A stretch of 59,740 nt of DNA from Actinomycetales bacterium JB111. Its GTDB lineage: Bacteria; Actinomycetota; Actinomycetes; Actinomycetales; Actinomycetaceae. The stretch lies in the NCBI GenBank assembly GCA_900163555.1, contig FUHX01000076.1, positions 1 through 59,740 on the forward strand, given 5' to 3'. Positions 24,318 through 32,647 of the stretch are shown here, one piece after another. The first letter of the stretch is position 1, and every line of letters starts with the position of its first letter. The notes beneath the pieces were generated by a model, which had not been told where the DNA came from, searched no databases, and was given only the letters and a program-made list of their open reading frames with translations. The position numbers and the translations under genes were made by a program.

Positions 24318-24935
24318 CTACCAGCCGCGCTTCTCCCACTCGTCGATCTGCGGCTCCTCGGTGCCGATCGTCGTCGGGAGGCCGTGACCGGGCAGGACGG
24401 AGAAGTCCGCGCCGAGCGGGACGAGGCGCTCGCGGATGGAGGCGATGATCGTGGGGAACGACGAGTAGTCGAAGCGGGTGGTGCCCGGGCCGCCGGGGAA
24501 CAGGGTGTCGCCCGTGAGGACGGTGGTCAGGTCGCGGACGACCAGCGACGTCGACCCGGGCGTGTGCCCCGGGGTGTGCAGGGCCTCGACGCGCGTGCCG
24601 GCGATCGTGAGCGCCTCGCCGTCGGGCAGGTCGGCAAACTCCAGGTCGGGGTGCGTCTCGTGCAGGAGGAAGGCGTCCGCGGCGTTGATGCGCGGGGTCA
24701 CCGACCAGTTGGCGGCCAGCTCGGCGAGGGGGCCGATGTGGTCCCAGTGCCCGTGCGTGACGAGGATGCCCCCGACCTTCCGCCCGTCGACGGCGGCGCG
24801 GACGGCGTCGGCGTCGTGCGCGGGGTCCACCACCAGGACCTCGGACTCGTCCCCGATCACGTAGGTGTTGTTGGGGAACTGGCCGCCGTCGGGGGCCTGG
24901 CCGATGATCTCGTGACGTTCGATGGCAGCGGGCAC
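24318..24935 (-). CDS. MBL-fold metallo-hydrolase
   Basis: A 205-residue glyoxalase II-like metallo-beta-lactamase-fold hydrolase. The metal-binding motif is THGHWDHIG near residue 70. Further ligands are HTPGHTPGS near 130, LTGDTLFPGG near 150 and PGHG near 185. A GTG start is used, with CAGGAG upstream. It is a close paralogue of the enzyme at 53465-54103, which pairs with a mycothiol-dependent dehydrogenase, so a thioester substrate of mycothiol is possible here too. No such partner lies beside this copy. Confidence 0.87.
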   Translation of the reverse strand: MPAAIERHEIIGQAPDGGQFPNNTYVIGDESEVLVVDPAHDADAVRAAVDGRKVGGILVTHGHWDHIGPLAELAANWSVTPRINAADAFLLHETHPDLEFADLPDGEALTIAGTRVEALHTPGHTPGSTSLVVRDLTTVLTGDTLFPGGPGTTRFDYSSFPTIIASIRERLVPLGADFSVLPGHGLPTTIGTEEPQIDEWEKRGW

Positions 24936-25060
24936 GCGGGAACTCCTGGGGTGTGTCGGGACAGGTGAGGGTGCGCGGCGGCTGGGTCGGCAGGGGCCCG
25001 GCCGCGCACGATCGCGGCGCGCAGCCCCGAGGGACCGCGCGCCGCGAGCGAGAGGTCAGG

Positions 25061-25495
25061 TCAGAGCGACTCGACGGCCGTCACGGTGACGGGCACGTTG
25101 CCGCGCGTGGCCTTCGAGTAGGGGCACAGCTCGTGCGTGCGGTCGACGATGGCCTGCGCCTCGGACAGCTCCAGGCCCGGGATCTGGACCTTGATGTCGG
25201 CCGTGATGGCGTAGGACTCGCCCTCGGGGCCGAAGCCGACCGAGGTCTGGACCTTGGCCTGCGACGTGTCGACGCCCTTCTCCTTGCCGGCCAGGCCGAG
25301 CGCGCCGGTGAAGCACGCGCCGTAGCCGAGCGCGAAGAGCTGCTCCGGGTTCGTGCCCTCGCCGTTGCCGCCCATGACGACGGGGGCGGTGAAGGTGAGG
25401 TCGAGGTCCGGCTCGGTGCTGACGCCACGGCCGGCGCGGCCGCCCGTCGAGGTTGCGGTGGCGGTGTAGACGATCTTCTCCGGTGTGTTGGTCAT
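25061..25495 (-). CDS. Organic hydroperoxide resistance protein, Ohr/OsmC family
   Basis: A 144-residue Ohr-type thiol peroxidase that reduces organic hydroperoxides. Both redox cysteines are visible: ALGYGACFTGAL near residue 60, and HELCPYSKATRGN near residue 125, the latter typical of Ohr, not OsmC proper. The N terminus YTATATSTGGRAGRG is standard for Ohr. The ATG at 25495 gives the normal length. The gene is divergent from the VIT1-like transporter with about 100 bases between. No OhrR regulator is adjacent. Confidence 0.93.
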   Translation of the reverse strand: MTNTPEKIVYTATATSTGGRAGRGVSTEPDLDLTFTAPVVMGGNGEGTNPEQLFALGYGACFTGALGLAGKEKGVDTSQAKVQTSVGFGPEGESYAITADIKVQIPGLELSEAQAIVDRTHELCPYSKATRGNVPVTVTAVESL

Positions 25496-25595
25496 GTGAA
25501 CCAGCCCACCACCAATGGCGCGGGTCGGCAACCCGGTCCGTCGCCCGGGTGGTCCTCGCTCGTCATTCGGTGCCGGATAGGTAATCGTTGTGCCC

Positions 25596-26780
25596 ATGCC
25601 ACCCGAGAACGACCCGGCGGCCCCGGGCGCGGCCGACCCCACCGGGCCCACCGACACAGCCGAGCCCGCCGACGCGACCGGGCCGTCGGCGTCGAGCATC
25701 AGGCGGTGGCGGCGCAACCTCGCCGACGAGATGGCCGAGGGCGCGGTCTACCGGCGCCTGGCCCGGCGGAAGACGGGCGAGGAGCGGGAGATCCTGCTCG
25801 GCCTGGAGGAGGCGGAGAAGCGGCACGAGGAGCACTGGCGGCGCCTGCTCGGCCCGCACGCCGGCAAGCCGGTCCGCGCCTCGCTCCGCATCCGGATGCT
25901 CGCGTGGCTCGCCGGCAGGTTCGGGTCGGTCTTCGTGCTCGCCCTCGCCCAGCGCGCCGAGCTGCGCACCGATTCCGACGACGACGACGCCACGCCCGCC
26001 ATGATCGCCGACGAGCGGGTGCACGGCGAGGTCGTGCGGGCGCTCGCGGCCCGGGGCCGCGCGCGCATGTCGGGCACGTTCCGGGCGGCGGTGTTCGGCG
26101 CGAACGACGGTCTGGTGTCCAACCTGGCGCTCGTGCTCGGCATCGGCGCGACGGGCGTGGCCCCGGCGGTCGTGCTCGTGACGGGGCTGTCCGGGCTGCT
26201 CGCCGGGGCGCTGTCGATGGGTGCGGGCGAGTACGTGTCCGTGCGGAGCCAGCGCGAGCTGCTGGAGTCGTCCACGCCGTCGACGAGGAGCGCGCAGGTG
26301 GTGCCGGCGCTCGATGTCGACGCGAACGAGCTGGCCCTGCTGTACCGGGCGCGCGGCATGTCCGCCGCCGACGCCGACGCGCACGCCCGCGAGGTCCTCG
26401 AGGCCCACCGGTCGTCGACCGCGGCGGGGGAGGGCGCGCCGACGGCGGCCGCCCGGCCGGGGCGGCACGGCGCGCCGCGTGACGAGGCGGAGTTCGAGGA
26501 GATCGGCAGCGCCTGGCGGGCGGCGATCTCGAGCTTCGGGTTCTTCGCGTCCGGCGCGATCATCCCGGTGCTGCCGTACCTGTTCGGCCTGGTCGGGCTG
26601 CCGGCCGTGATCGTGGCGGCCTCGCTCGTGGGCATCGCCCTGCTGGCGACCGGAGCGGTCGTCGGCGTGCTGTCCGGGGCGGCGGCGCTGCCGCGGGCGC
26701 TGCGCCAGCTCGCCATCGGCTACGGGGCGGCGGCGGTGACCTACCTGCTCGGCCTCGCGTTCGGGGTGTCGGTGGCCTGA
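25596..26780 (+). CDS. VIT1/CCC1-type metal transporter with N-terminal ferritin-like region
   Basis: A 394-residue membrane protein of the vacuolar iron transporter (CCC1/VIT1) family, exporting iron or manganese. Residues about 30-85 form a rubrerythrin/ferritin-like helical segment with Glu-rich EEREILLGLEEAEKRHEEHW. The VIT core starts at about 150 (FRAAVFGANDGLVSNLALVLGIG) and continues with GLLAGALSMGAGEYVSVRSQREL, followed by a cytoplasmic metal-binding-like helix region and three C-terminal spans. ATG 25596 is used. A GTG two codons upstream is equally possible. Divergence from Ohr hints at a shared metal/oxidative stress theme, which is inference. Confidence 0.88.
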   Translation: MPPENDPAAPGAADPTGPTDTAEPADATGPSASSIRRWRRNLADEMAEGAVYRRLARRKTGEEREILLGLEEAEKRHEEHWRRLLGPHAGKPVRASLRIRMLAWLAGRFGSVFVLALAQRAELRTDSDDDDATPAMIADERVHGEVVRALAARGRARMSGTFRAAVFGANDGLVSNLALVLGIGATGVAPAVVLVTGLSGLLAGALSMGAGEYVSVRSQRELLESSTPSTRSAQVVPALDVDANELALLYRARGMSAADADAHAREVLEAHRSSTAAGEGAPTAAARPGRHGAPRDEAEFEEIGSAWRAAISSFGFFASGAIIPVLPYLFGLVGLPAVIVAASLVGIALLATGAVVGVLSGAAALPRALRQLAIGYGAAAVTYLLGLAFGVSVA

Positions 26781-26845
26781 GCGGCGTTGTGGTCGACTCC
26801 CGATCGGCGACGCCAGCCCCCACTGCCCTCTTCGCCACCCACCCC

Positions 26846-26910
26846 CGTCGAGACACCTCGATAACGCACCTATCGAGTGGGCATTCTTCGGGAATCGAGG
26901 TGTCTCGACG
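26846..26910. repeat. Long intergenic palindrome, copy 2
   Basis: Perfect 17-bp arms CGTCGAGACACCTCGAT (26846-26862) and ATCGAGGTGTCTCGACG (26894-26910) enclose a 31-base spacer. It lies between the convergent ends of the transporter and the WYL regulator, so a bidirectional terminator role is plausible. It is closely similar to copy 3, including much of the spacer. Confidence 0.87.
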
Positions 26911-26927
26911 AAGGTTTCGGCGGTCGG

Positions 26928-27893
26928 CTACGACACGGCGGAGGCGACGCGCTCGGCCAGGCCGGGGATGGCCTTGCGGAGCTCCGTCGGGTCGACGGCC
27001 GTGAACGGGACGTCGAACCGCAGCACCCACGCGACCAGTGCCGGCCACGACCACGACCCGACGCGCACGCGGGTGCCGAGACCGGCGGCCTGCTCCATCT
27101 CGCCGTCGCCGAGCCAGGGCGCGACCTCGGCCGGGGTGAGCGGGAGGAGGAACTCGCCGACGCACGGCCACTCGTCACGGCGGGATGAGCCCTTGAATCG
27201 CGCGGCGACGAGGGCGGTGGCGCCGTCGTCGGGCAGGGGGCGGGGCGTGAAGGTGGGGCCGGGGGAGAACTTGGGCGTGAGGCGGTCCAGGCGGAAGATC
27301 CGCCAGTCCGCGGCGTCCCGGTCCCAGGCCACGAGGTACCAGCGTCGGTCCCGGGCGACGACGGCGTGCGGCTCGGCACTCCTCAGTGCCGTGGCGCGGC
27401 CGTCCGTGGCGCTTCGGGTACCCGCGTACTCAAAGGTGAGGACCCGGTGGGCGGTGACCGCCGCACTCACGGCCTCGAGGGTGGCGGGGTCGACCCGATC
27501 GGCCGGTGCCTCGGGCTCGTTGAACCGCACGCCGTCGATGCGGCGGCGCAGGCGGTCGGGCATCACCTGGCGGATCGTCGCCAGAGCCCGGGCGGCCGCC
27601 CCGTCGATGTCGACGCCGCTGGAGGCGGCACCACCCAAGGCGACGGCGATCGCGACGGCCTGGTCGTCGTCGAACAGGAGGGGCGGGACGTCCGCGCCCG
27701 CGGCGAGGCGGTAGCCGCCGTCGGGGCCCTTGGCGGACGTGATGGCGTAGCCGAGCTCGCGCAGCCGGTCGACGTCCCGGCGGATCGTGCGCGTGGTGAC
27801 GTCGAGGCGGTCGGCGAGCACGCTGCCGGGCCAGTCCCGGCGGGACTGGAGCAGGGAAAGCAGCGCGAGCATCCGCGACGACGTGGTCGGCAT
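26928..27893 (-). CDS. YafY-type WYL-domain transcriptional regulator
   Basis: A 321-residue regulator. The N-terminal helix-turn-helix (HTH_11) is SSRMLALLSLLQSRRDWPGSVLADRLDVTTRTIRRDVDRLRELGY, residues about 5-50. A middle WYL domain contains PHAVVARDRRWYLVAWDRDAADWRIFRLDRLT (W-Y-L present) near residue 190, followed by the C-terminal WCX region. WYL regulators sense small ligands and often repress a divergent enzyme gene. Here a VOC gene is divergent and a perfect palindrome lies 23 bases before the start codon, a likely operator for autoregulation. Confidence 0.9.
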   Translation of the reverse strand: MPTTSSRMLALLSLLQSRRDWPGSVLADRLDVTTRTIRRDVDRLRELGYAITSAKGPDGGYRLAAGADVPPLLFDDDQAVAIAVALGGAASSGVDIDGAAARALATIRQVMPDRLRRRIDGVRFNEPEAPADRVDPATLEAVSAAVTAHRVLTFEYAGTRSATDGRATALRSAEPHAVVARDRRWYLVAWDRDAADWRIFRLDRLTPKFSPGPTFTPRPLPDDGATALVAARFKGSSRRDEWPCVGEFLLPLTPAEVAPWLGDGEMEQAAGLGTRVRVGSWSWPALVAWVLRFDVPFTAVDPTELRKAIPGLAERVASAVS

Positions 27894-27915
27894 GACTCAA
27901 GGTTCGCAGAAGTAG

Positions 27916-27932
27916 AGGACACAACCTGTCCT
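27916..27932. promoter_or_regulatory. Palindromic operator, probable WYL-regulator site
   Basis: The perfect inverted repeat AGGACA-CAACC-TGTCCT lies between the divergent WYL regulator and VOC gene and is followed by an AT-rich CTTTTAA. Six-base arms spaced by five and centred between the two starts fit a dimeric regulator controlling both directions. Assignment to the adjacent regulator is inferred from position. Confidence 0.65.
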
Positions 27933-28022
27933 TTTAAGGGAGGAGTGTGGTCGTGCGGCACAGGGCCGCACCGGTCGGCCAGCTTGCGACCACTCATCGA
28001 CTCCACGGACGGGACGACCTCC

Positions 28023-28467
28023 ATGAGCATCACGACGACCACCCACCTCAACCTCCCCGGCACCGCGCGGCAGGCGCTGGATTTCTACGCTGTGGTCTTC
28101 GGCGGCACGGTGACCGCCGCGACCTACGCCGATTTCGGCATGCCCGCGGATGCCCCGGGCGCGCAGAAGATCGTGTTCGGGCAGGTCGAGAGTGCCGACG
28201 GGTTCCGGCTCATGGCATACGACGTTCCGGGCGCGGACGCTGCAGACCCGCCGCGAGAACGGCCTCACGTTCACCGACCGCCCGTTCTTCCAGTCCGTCC
28301 GCGGCGAGAGCCTGGCGGACGTGGAGCCGATCTGGGCGGGGCTCGCCGAGGGAGCGACGATCGTCGAGCCGCTCGCGGCGTCCGCGTGGAGCCCCGGCTT
28401 CGGGATGCTCACGGACCGCTTCGGCGTCACGTGGGTGGTCGACGTCCAGGCGGCTTACGCGGGCTGA
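28023..28467 (+). pseudogene. VOC-family (PhnB/glyoxalase-like) protein, single-base frameshift
   Basis: The first part from ATG 28023 encodes a typical PhnB-like VOC start (TTHLNLPGTARQALDFYAVVFGG, then KIVFGQVESADGFRLMAYDVPG). The reading frame then breaks, and the family's second half continues in the next frame as RRENGLTFTDRPFFQSVRGES to the end FGMLTDRFGVTWVVDVQAAYAG. Removing one base around 28243-28250 joins them into a normal-length protein of about 147 residues. This is either a real frameshift mutation or a sequence error in GC-rich DNA. VOC proteins of this group commonly sit beside YafY-type WYL regulators, as here. Confidence 0.8.
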
Positions 28468-28519
28468 CTGGCGCCTGCCCGACGACGGCCCCCGCCGCCC
28501 GCTCGGCGCTCAGCACCCC

Positions 28520-28584
28520 CGTCGAGACACCTCGATAACGCTCGTATCGCGCGGGCAAGCTTCAGGAATCGAGGTGTCTCGACG
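28520..28584. repeat. Long intergenic palindrome, copy 3
   Basis: Perfect 17-bp arms CGTCGAGACACCTCGAT (28520-28536) and ATCGAGGTGTCTCGACG (28568-28584) enclose a 31-base spacer resembling that of copy 2. It lies between the convergent ends of the VOC gene and the four-gene catabolic operon, again where a bidirectional terminator would be useful. Confidence 0.87.
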
Positions 28585-28624
28585 AGGTGTGGCGGGAGGC
28601 GCCGGCCCCAGCCGCACGGAGGCG

Positions 28625-29971
28625 CTACTCGACCGAGACCCGCACGTCCCCGCCGCTCGGGCTCACGTCGTCGAGCAGCTCGGACGGGATCCGGAACACG
28701 CGGCCGGGCGCGGCGGGCCAGGCGAGCCGTTTGCGGGCGAGGGGGCGACCGTCCTGGGTCACGGTGACCACGGGCCTGCGGATGAGGCGGTCCACCCAGG
28801 CGACCAGGCGTCGTCGGGCGGGCTCGGTCCGGTCCGGACCCCAGACCGACGGCGAGACCCACCGGATCGGCGCGTCCGGCACGATCCGGGCGGACGGCCC
28901 GTCCGGGCGCCCGGCGTTCCTGGCCACGAGGTACTCGCGCACGCGGTCGGCGACGAACTGCCCCTCGAGCGCCACGACGTCGGCCGTGTCGACCGGGTGG
29001 TTGACGTTGCCGACCGAGAACACGCCGGGCAGGGACGTGCGCATGGCGGCGTCCACGACCGGGGCGCGGCTCGCCGGGTCGATGTCCGCCCCGGCCATCC
29101 GCAGCAGCTCGTTGTCCGGGATCCAGTCGCCCGTCAGCACCACGGTGTCGCACTCGATGACCCGTCGCTCGCCGGTCGTCGTGTTCTCCACCTCGACGCC
29201 GGACACGCGCCCGCGCCCGTGGATGGCGACGACCTTCGAGCTGGTCTCCACCCGGGTGCGGAACATGACCTTCCCGGGCACGCGGAACAGCGAGTACGAC
29301 TCGCCTACCGGGTACTCGGAGACGAGGGCCTCGGTGCGGCAGCCGGCCTCCTTCAGGGTCATGACGGCGGACCAGCTCACCAGCTCGGCCCCGACGACGA
29401 CGGCGCGCGTCCCGACCTCCTTGTGGTGCAGGTGCACGAGGTTCTGGAGGTGCCCGGTCGTCAGCACGCCGCCCGGCCGGGTCCCCGGGATCATGCGCGC
29501 CGTGCGGGGGCGCTCGCGGGCGCCGGTGGCGAACACGAAGACCTCCGGGCGGACGAGCAGGCGGCCGGACCGGGTGGTCGCGACGAGGGTCGACGGACCC
29601 TCCCAGCCGGTCACCATCGTCTCCGTGAGCAGCTCGGCGCCGGCGGCCTCCGCCTCGGCGACGAGGACGCGGGCGTACTTCGGCCCCGACATGAACCGCT
29701 TGCGGTCCCGGATCCCGTAGCCGGGGTGGTCCGCGTGGCGAGGGATGCCGCCGGCCTGCTTCTCGCGCTCGAGCACGACGACCGACTCCACGTGCGGAGC
29801 CAGCCGCGCGGCCGCGCTCAGGCCGGCCGGACCACCCCCGATGATCGCCACCGTGGGGGTGAGGACGCGTCGGCCGTCGTCGTTCGTCGTCATCCCGCCG
29901 GTGTGCCTCTCCGTCTGGTCGGCGCTCGTCGTCTGGTCCGCACTCGTCGGGGTCTGGTCGGCGGCGCTCAT
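28625..29971 (-). CDS. FAD/NAD(P)-dependent oxidoreductase of a glycerol-phosphate-type operon
   Basis: A 448-residue flavoprotein of the pyridine nucleotide-disulfide oxidoreductase superfamily. After a hydrophilic Gln/Thr-rich lead of about 30 residues comes the FAD motif VAIIGGGPAGLSAAARL near 45, then GYGIRDRKRFM. A second dinucleotide motif region (RAVVVGAELVSWSAV) lies near 190, and TDWI-like VVLTGDWIPDNELLRMAG near 300. Such proteins accompany GlpA-like dehydrogenases in Firmicutes and actinobacteria, probably passing electrons onward. The start at 29971 overlaps the upstream stop, and this is the last gene of the operon (kinase, EutH, GlpA-like, this). Confidence 0.85.
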   Translation of the reverse strand: MSAADQTPTSADQTTSADQTERHTGGMTTNDDGRRVLTPTVAIIGGGPAGLSAAARLAPHVESVVVLEREKQAGGIPRHADHPGYGIRDRKRFMSGPKYARVLVAEAEAAGAELLTETMVTGWEGPSTLVATTRSGRLLVRPEVFVFATGARERPRTARMIPGTRPGGVLTTGHLQNLVHLHHKEVGTRAVVVGAELVSWSAVMTLKEAGCRTEALVSEYPVGESYSLFRVPGKVMFRTRVETSSKVVAIHGRGRVSGVEVENTTTGERRVIECDTVVLTGDWIPDNELLRMAGADIDPASRAPVVDAAMRTSLPGVFSVGNVNHPVDTADVVALEGQFVADRVREYLVARNAGRPDGPSARIVPDAPIRWVSPSVWGPDRTEPARRRLVAWVDRLIRRPVVTVTQDGRPLARKRLAWPAAPGRVFRIPSELLDDVSPSGGDVRVSVE

Positions 29972-31476
29972 CGGTTGCTCCCCGTCGTCGTGGTGGTGCC
30001 CGCCGTGGCGGACCCGCCGGGCATGGCGGCCCCACCCGCCGTGGCGGACCCGCCGGGATGGGCGGCCCCGCCCGCACGGGCGGACCCGCACGGCCCCCCG
30101 ATCCCGCACGACTCCGCCATCGCGCCCACCTCGGCGCCGCAGAAGAACCCCTGGCAGCGGCCGTTCATGGCGCGCGTGCGCCGTCGGAGTCCCTGGATGT
30201 CTCCCGGAGGGACGTCGGAGGCGAGGGCGTCCCGGATCTCCCCACGCGTGACCCGCTCGCAGAAGCAGACGACCGCCCCGTACTCGGGGTCGCGCGCGAT
30301 GAGCGCGTCGTCGGCGAACGGCCGCACCTGGTGCTCGCCGAGCGGCGGCATGACGGGCGGGTCCGGGAGGTCGTCGCGCATCCGCAGGTCCAGGCCGGAC
30401 CCCTCGAGGAGCCCGAGGATGTGCTCGGACACCGCGATCGCGGACGTCAGCCCGGTCGACCGGATCGCGGCGGCGACGACGTACCGCCGGTCGGCGGCGA
30501 CGTCGATGAGGTAGTCGGACTGGTTGTTCGCGGCGCGCAGCCCGGCGTACGTGGCCGTGACCTCCTCGTCGAGGAGCGCCGGCATGATCCGTCGGCCCTT
30601 CTCGAGCAGGAACTCGTACCCGTCCTCGGTGGTCGAGGTGTCGGCCTTGTCCTCCTGGTCGTCGGCGGTCGGCCCGAGCATGACGTTGCCGAAGATCGTC
30701 GGGCTGATGAGCACGCCCTTGCCCACCTTGGACGGCGCGGCGAGCACGATCTGGTCCACCAGGGCGGAGGAGAGCTTGTCGTACACGAGGAGCTCGCCCT
30801 TCCGCGGGTGGACCTCCAGGCGGTCGAACCCGAGCATCGCGTCGATCGCGTCGGCGCCGAGCCCCGCGGCATTGACGACCCAGCGGGCGGTGACGTTCCC
30901 GCGGTCGGTGCGGATCGTCGTCGCCTCGGGGCCGACGTCGATGCCGGTGACCCGGTGGCTGCGCAGGAACGTCGCGCCGCGACGGACGGCCTCGGTGGCG
31001 AAGGCGAGCGGGACGCTCCAGGCGTCGATGACGGCCTCGTCCGGGACGGTGAGCCCGCCGGCCACGCCCGGCCCCAGGTTCGGGAGCCGCGCGTAGACCT
31101 CGTCCGCCGAGATGAGCGACGTCTTGAGATAGCCGTTCTTCTCCGCCTTCTCCTGGAGAGAGGGCAGGGTCGCGGCCTGCTCCTCGTCCCACGCGACGAG
31201 CACGGCCCCGGTCACCCGCAGGCCGATGTTCGTGCAGGCGCAGTACTCGGCGAGCAGCTCGTAGCCGCGGGCGACCAGGCGGGACTCCAGCGTGCCGGGC
31301 GTGGCGTCGTACCCGGTGTGCAGGAGGGCCGTGTTGGCCTTCGTCGTGCCCTCCCCGACGTCATCGCGCGAGTCGATCATGACGACTCGGTTGGTCGTCC
31401 CCGCCAGGTCGCGGGCGATCGCGGCGCCGACGACGCCGGCGCCGATGATCGCGACGTCGTAGCTCGGGTCGGTCAT
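29968..31476 (-). CDS. GlpA-like FAD-dependent dehydrogenase with BFD-type [2Fe-2S] domain
   Basis: A 502-residue protein with an N-terminal DAO domain (YDVAIIGAGVVGAAIARDLAG at 6-25, then the segment ending in NTALLHTGYD). Near residue 400 it has a BFD-like [2Fe-2S] domain with VVCFCERVTRGEI and NGRCQGFFCG supplying four cysteines. This layout resembles anaerobic glycerol-3-phosphate dehydrogenase subunit A, which oxidises sn-glycerol 3-phosphate to dihydroxyacetone phosphate. The C-terminal 30 or so residues are a Gly/Ala/Pro repeat tail of no known role. The unusual transporter and kinase upstream make another polyol phosphate possible. It is coupled to the next gene by overlap and lies 11 bases after EutH. 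Confidence 0.85.
   Translation of the reverse strand: MTDPSYDVAIIGAGVVGAAIARDLAGTTNRVVMIDSRDDVGEGTTKANTALLHTGYDATPGTLESRLVARGYELLAEYCACTNIGLRVTGAVLVAWDEEQAATLPSLQEKAEKNGYLKTSLISADEVYARLPNLGPGVAGGLTVPDEAVIDAWSVPLAFATEAVRRGATFLRSHRVTGIDVGPEATTIRTDRGNVTARWVVNAAGLGADAIDAMLGFDRLEVHPRKGELLVYDKLSSALVDQIVLAAPSKVGKGVLISPTIFGNVMLGPTADDQEDKADTSTTEDGYEFLLEKGRRIMPALLDEEVTATYAGLRAANNQSDYLIDVAADRRYVVAAAIRSTGLTSAIAVSEHILGLLEGSGLDLRMRDDLPDPPVMPPLGEHQVRPFADDALIARDPEYGAVVCFCERVTRGEIRDALASDVPPGDIQGLRRRTRAMNGRCQGFFCGAEVGAMAESCGIGGPCGSARAGGAAHPGGSATAGGAAMPGGSATAGTTTTTGSNR
29999..30070. repeat. Two 36-bp tandem repeats within the GlpA-like gene
   Basis: Units at 29999-30034 and 30035-30070 are nearly identical and encode two 12-residue Gly/Ala/Pro-rich blocks (GGAAHPGGSATA type) in the C-terminal tail. 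The unit length is a multiple of three, so copy-number change would keep the frame. Confidence 0.75.
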
Positions 31477-31487
31477 GGGTGTGTCCT

Positions 31488-32645
31488 TCACGAGTCGGCC
31501 CCGCCGGCGTCGGCCGGCGCGGGCGTGGTGGTGGCCGTGGCGGCCTGACGGTCGAACTTTGGGTAGCGGCGGGTGGAGATCGCCCAGGCGAGCGCGATGG
31601 CGGCGACAGCCGCGGCGAGCTTGCCGAGGATCATCGGCGTGATCATGTCCGGGGCCACGCCGGCGGTGAAGCCGAGGTGGTCGCCGAGGATCGCCATGAT
31701 CGAGATCGACCAGGCCGTGTTGATGAAGACGCCGCGCTGGTCCATCTGGTCCATGAGCTTGAAGGTCGGGATCGCGTTCGCCATCGACATGATGAGTCCG
31801 CCGGAGGCGACGTCGTTGATGCCGAGCTTTCCGCCCGCGGCCGCCAGGGGCTTGGCCGCGACCTTCGTGACGAGGTGCATGAGCGGGAAGGCGCCCATGA
31901 GGAACAGGCAGATGAGGGCGACGATCTCGAGCCCCTCGGTCACCGGCGCGAGCTCCCAGCCGGACGGCATGATCGCCCAGCCGGTGAGGAACTCGAAGGA
32001 CGCGATGGCCAGGGCGATCGAGATGATCGCGACGAGGAACTTCCCGAAGGCGAGGAAGCCGCGGGTCATGGCGTTCGGGAACTTCCACAGCCCGAACGCG
32101 ATGAGCAGCGCGACGATGACGATCGGCACGAGGTTGCTGAGCACGAGCATGAGGTCGAAGCCCGCGACCAGGCCGCCGACGAGGACGCCGACGGGGATCG
32201 TGATGACGCCGACCAGCACGCCGTTCGCGAAGTGCGGGCGGTTCGTCTCGGAGACGATGCCGAGGCCGACCGGGATCGTGAAGACGACCGTGCAGCCGAG
32301 CATCGCGGCAAGGATGGCGCCGGCCAGCAGGCCGGCCTCCTCGGTGTGGGCCATCTCGACGGCGAGGTGGTACCCGCCCATGTCGTTGGCGAGCAGGGAG
32401 CCGGCGAACATGGCCGGGTCCGCGCCGAGGAACTCGTAGACCGGGACGACGACCGGGTTGAGGACCTTGGAGAGGATGGGGGCGAGGGAGATCATGCCGA
32501 CCATCGACAGGGCGAGGGGCCCGAAGGTGTTGATGCCCTCCTCGAACTGCTCGCCCAGGCCGAGCCGGTTCCCGATCGCCCGGTCCAGGCCACCGACGAC
32601 GAGGAAGACGGCCATGATCACGACGATGACTTCGTTGACGCTCAT
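31488..32645 (-). CDS. EutH-family transporter (ethanolamine transporter homologue)
   Basis: A 385-residue integral membrane protein with about ten spans, clearly of the EutH family. The start NEVIVVIMAVFLVVGGLDRAIG, EEGINTFGPLALSMVGMISLAPIL, VVVPVYEFLGADPAMFAGSLLANDMGG, then VVFTIPVGLGI and GDHLGFTAGV all parallel E. coli EutH. EutH carries ethanolamine across the inner membrane. No other eut gene (ammonia-lyase, shell proteins, dehydrogenases) is present. Instead it lies 2 bases after a GlpK-like kinase and before a GlpA-like dehydrogenase, the place normally taken by GlpF. It probably brings in the kinase substrate. The acidic/Thr-rich C terminus is cytoplasmic. Confidence 0.9.
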   Translation of the reverse strand: MSVNEVIVVIMAVFLVVGGLDRAIGNRLGLGEQFEEGINTFGPLALSMVGMISLAPILSKVLNPVVVPVYEFLGADPAMFAGSLLANDMGGYHLAVEMAHTEEAGLLAGAILAAMLGCTVVFTIPVGLGIVSETNRPHFANGVLVGVITIPVGVLVGGLVAGFDLMLVLSNLVPIVIVALLIAFGLWKFPNAMTRGFLAFGKFLVAIISIALAIASFEFLTGWAIMPSGWELAPVTEGLEIVALICLFLMGAFPLMHLVTKVAAKPLAAAGGKLGINDVASGGLIMSMANAIPTFKLMDQMDQRGVFINTAWSISIMAILGDHLGFTAGVAPDMITPMILGKLAAAVAAIALAWAISTRRYPKFDRQAATATTTPAPADAGGADS

Positions 32646-32647
32646 GG

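Noticed and set aside
20921-28584. CRISPR array
   Set aside because: The three palindromes are kilobases apart and there is no regular spacer series or cas gene.
31488-32645. Ethanolamine utilisation operon
   Set aside because: Only the transporter is present. Ammonia-lyase, reactivase and microcompartment genes are absent, and neighbours are of the glycerol type.
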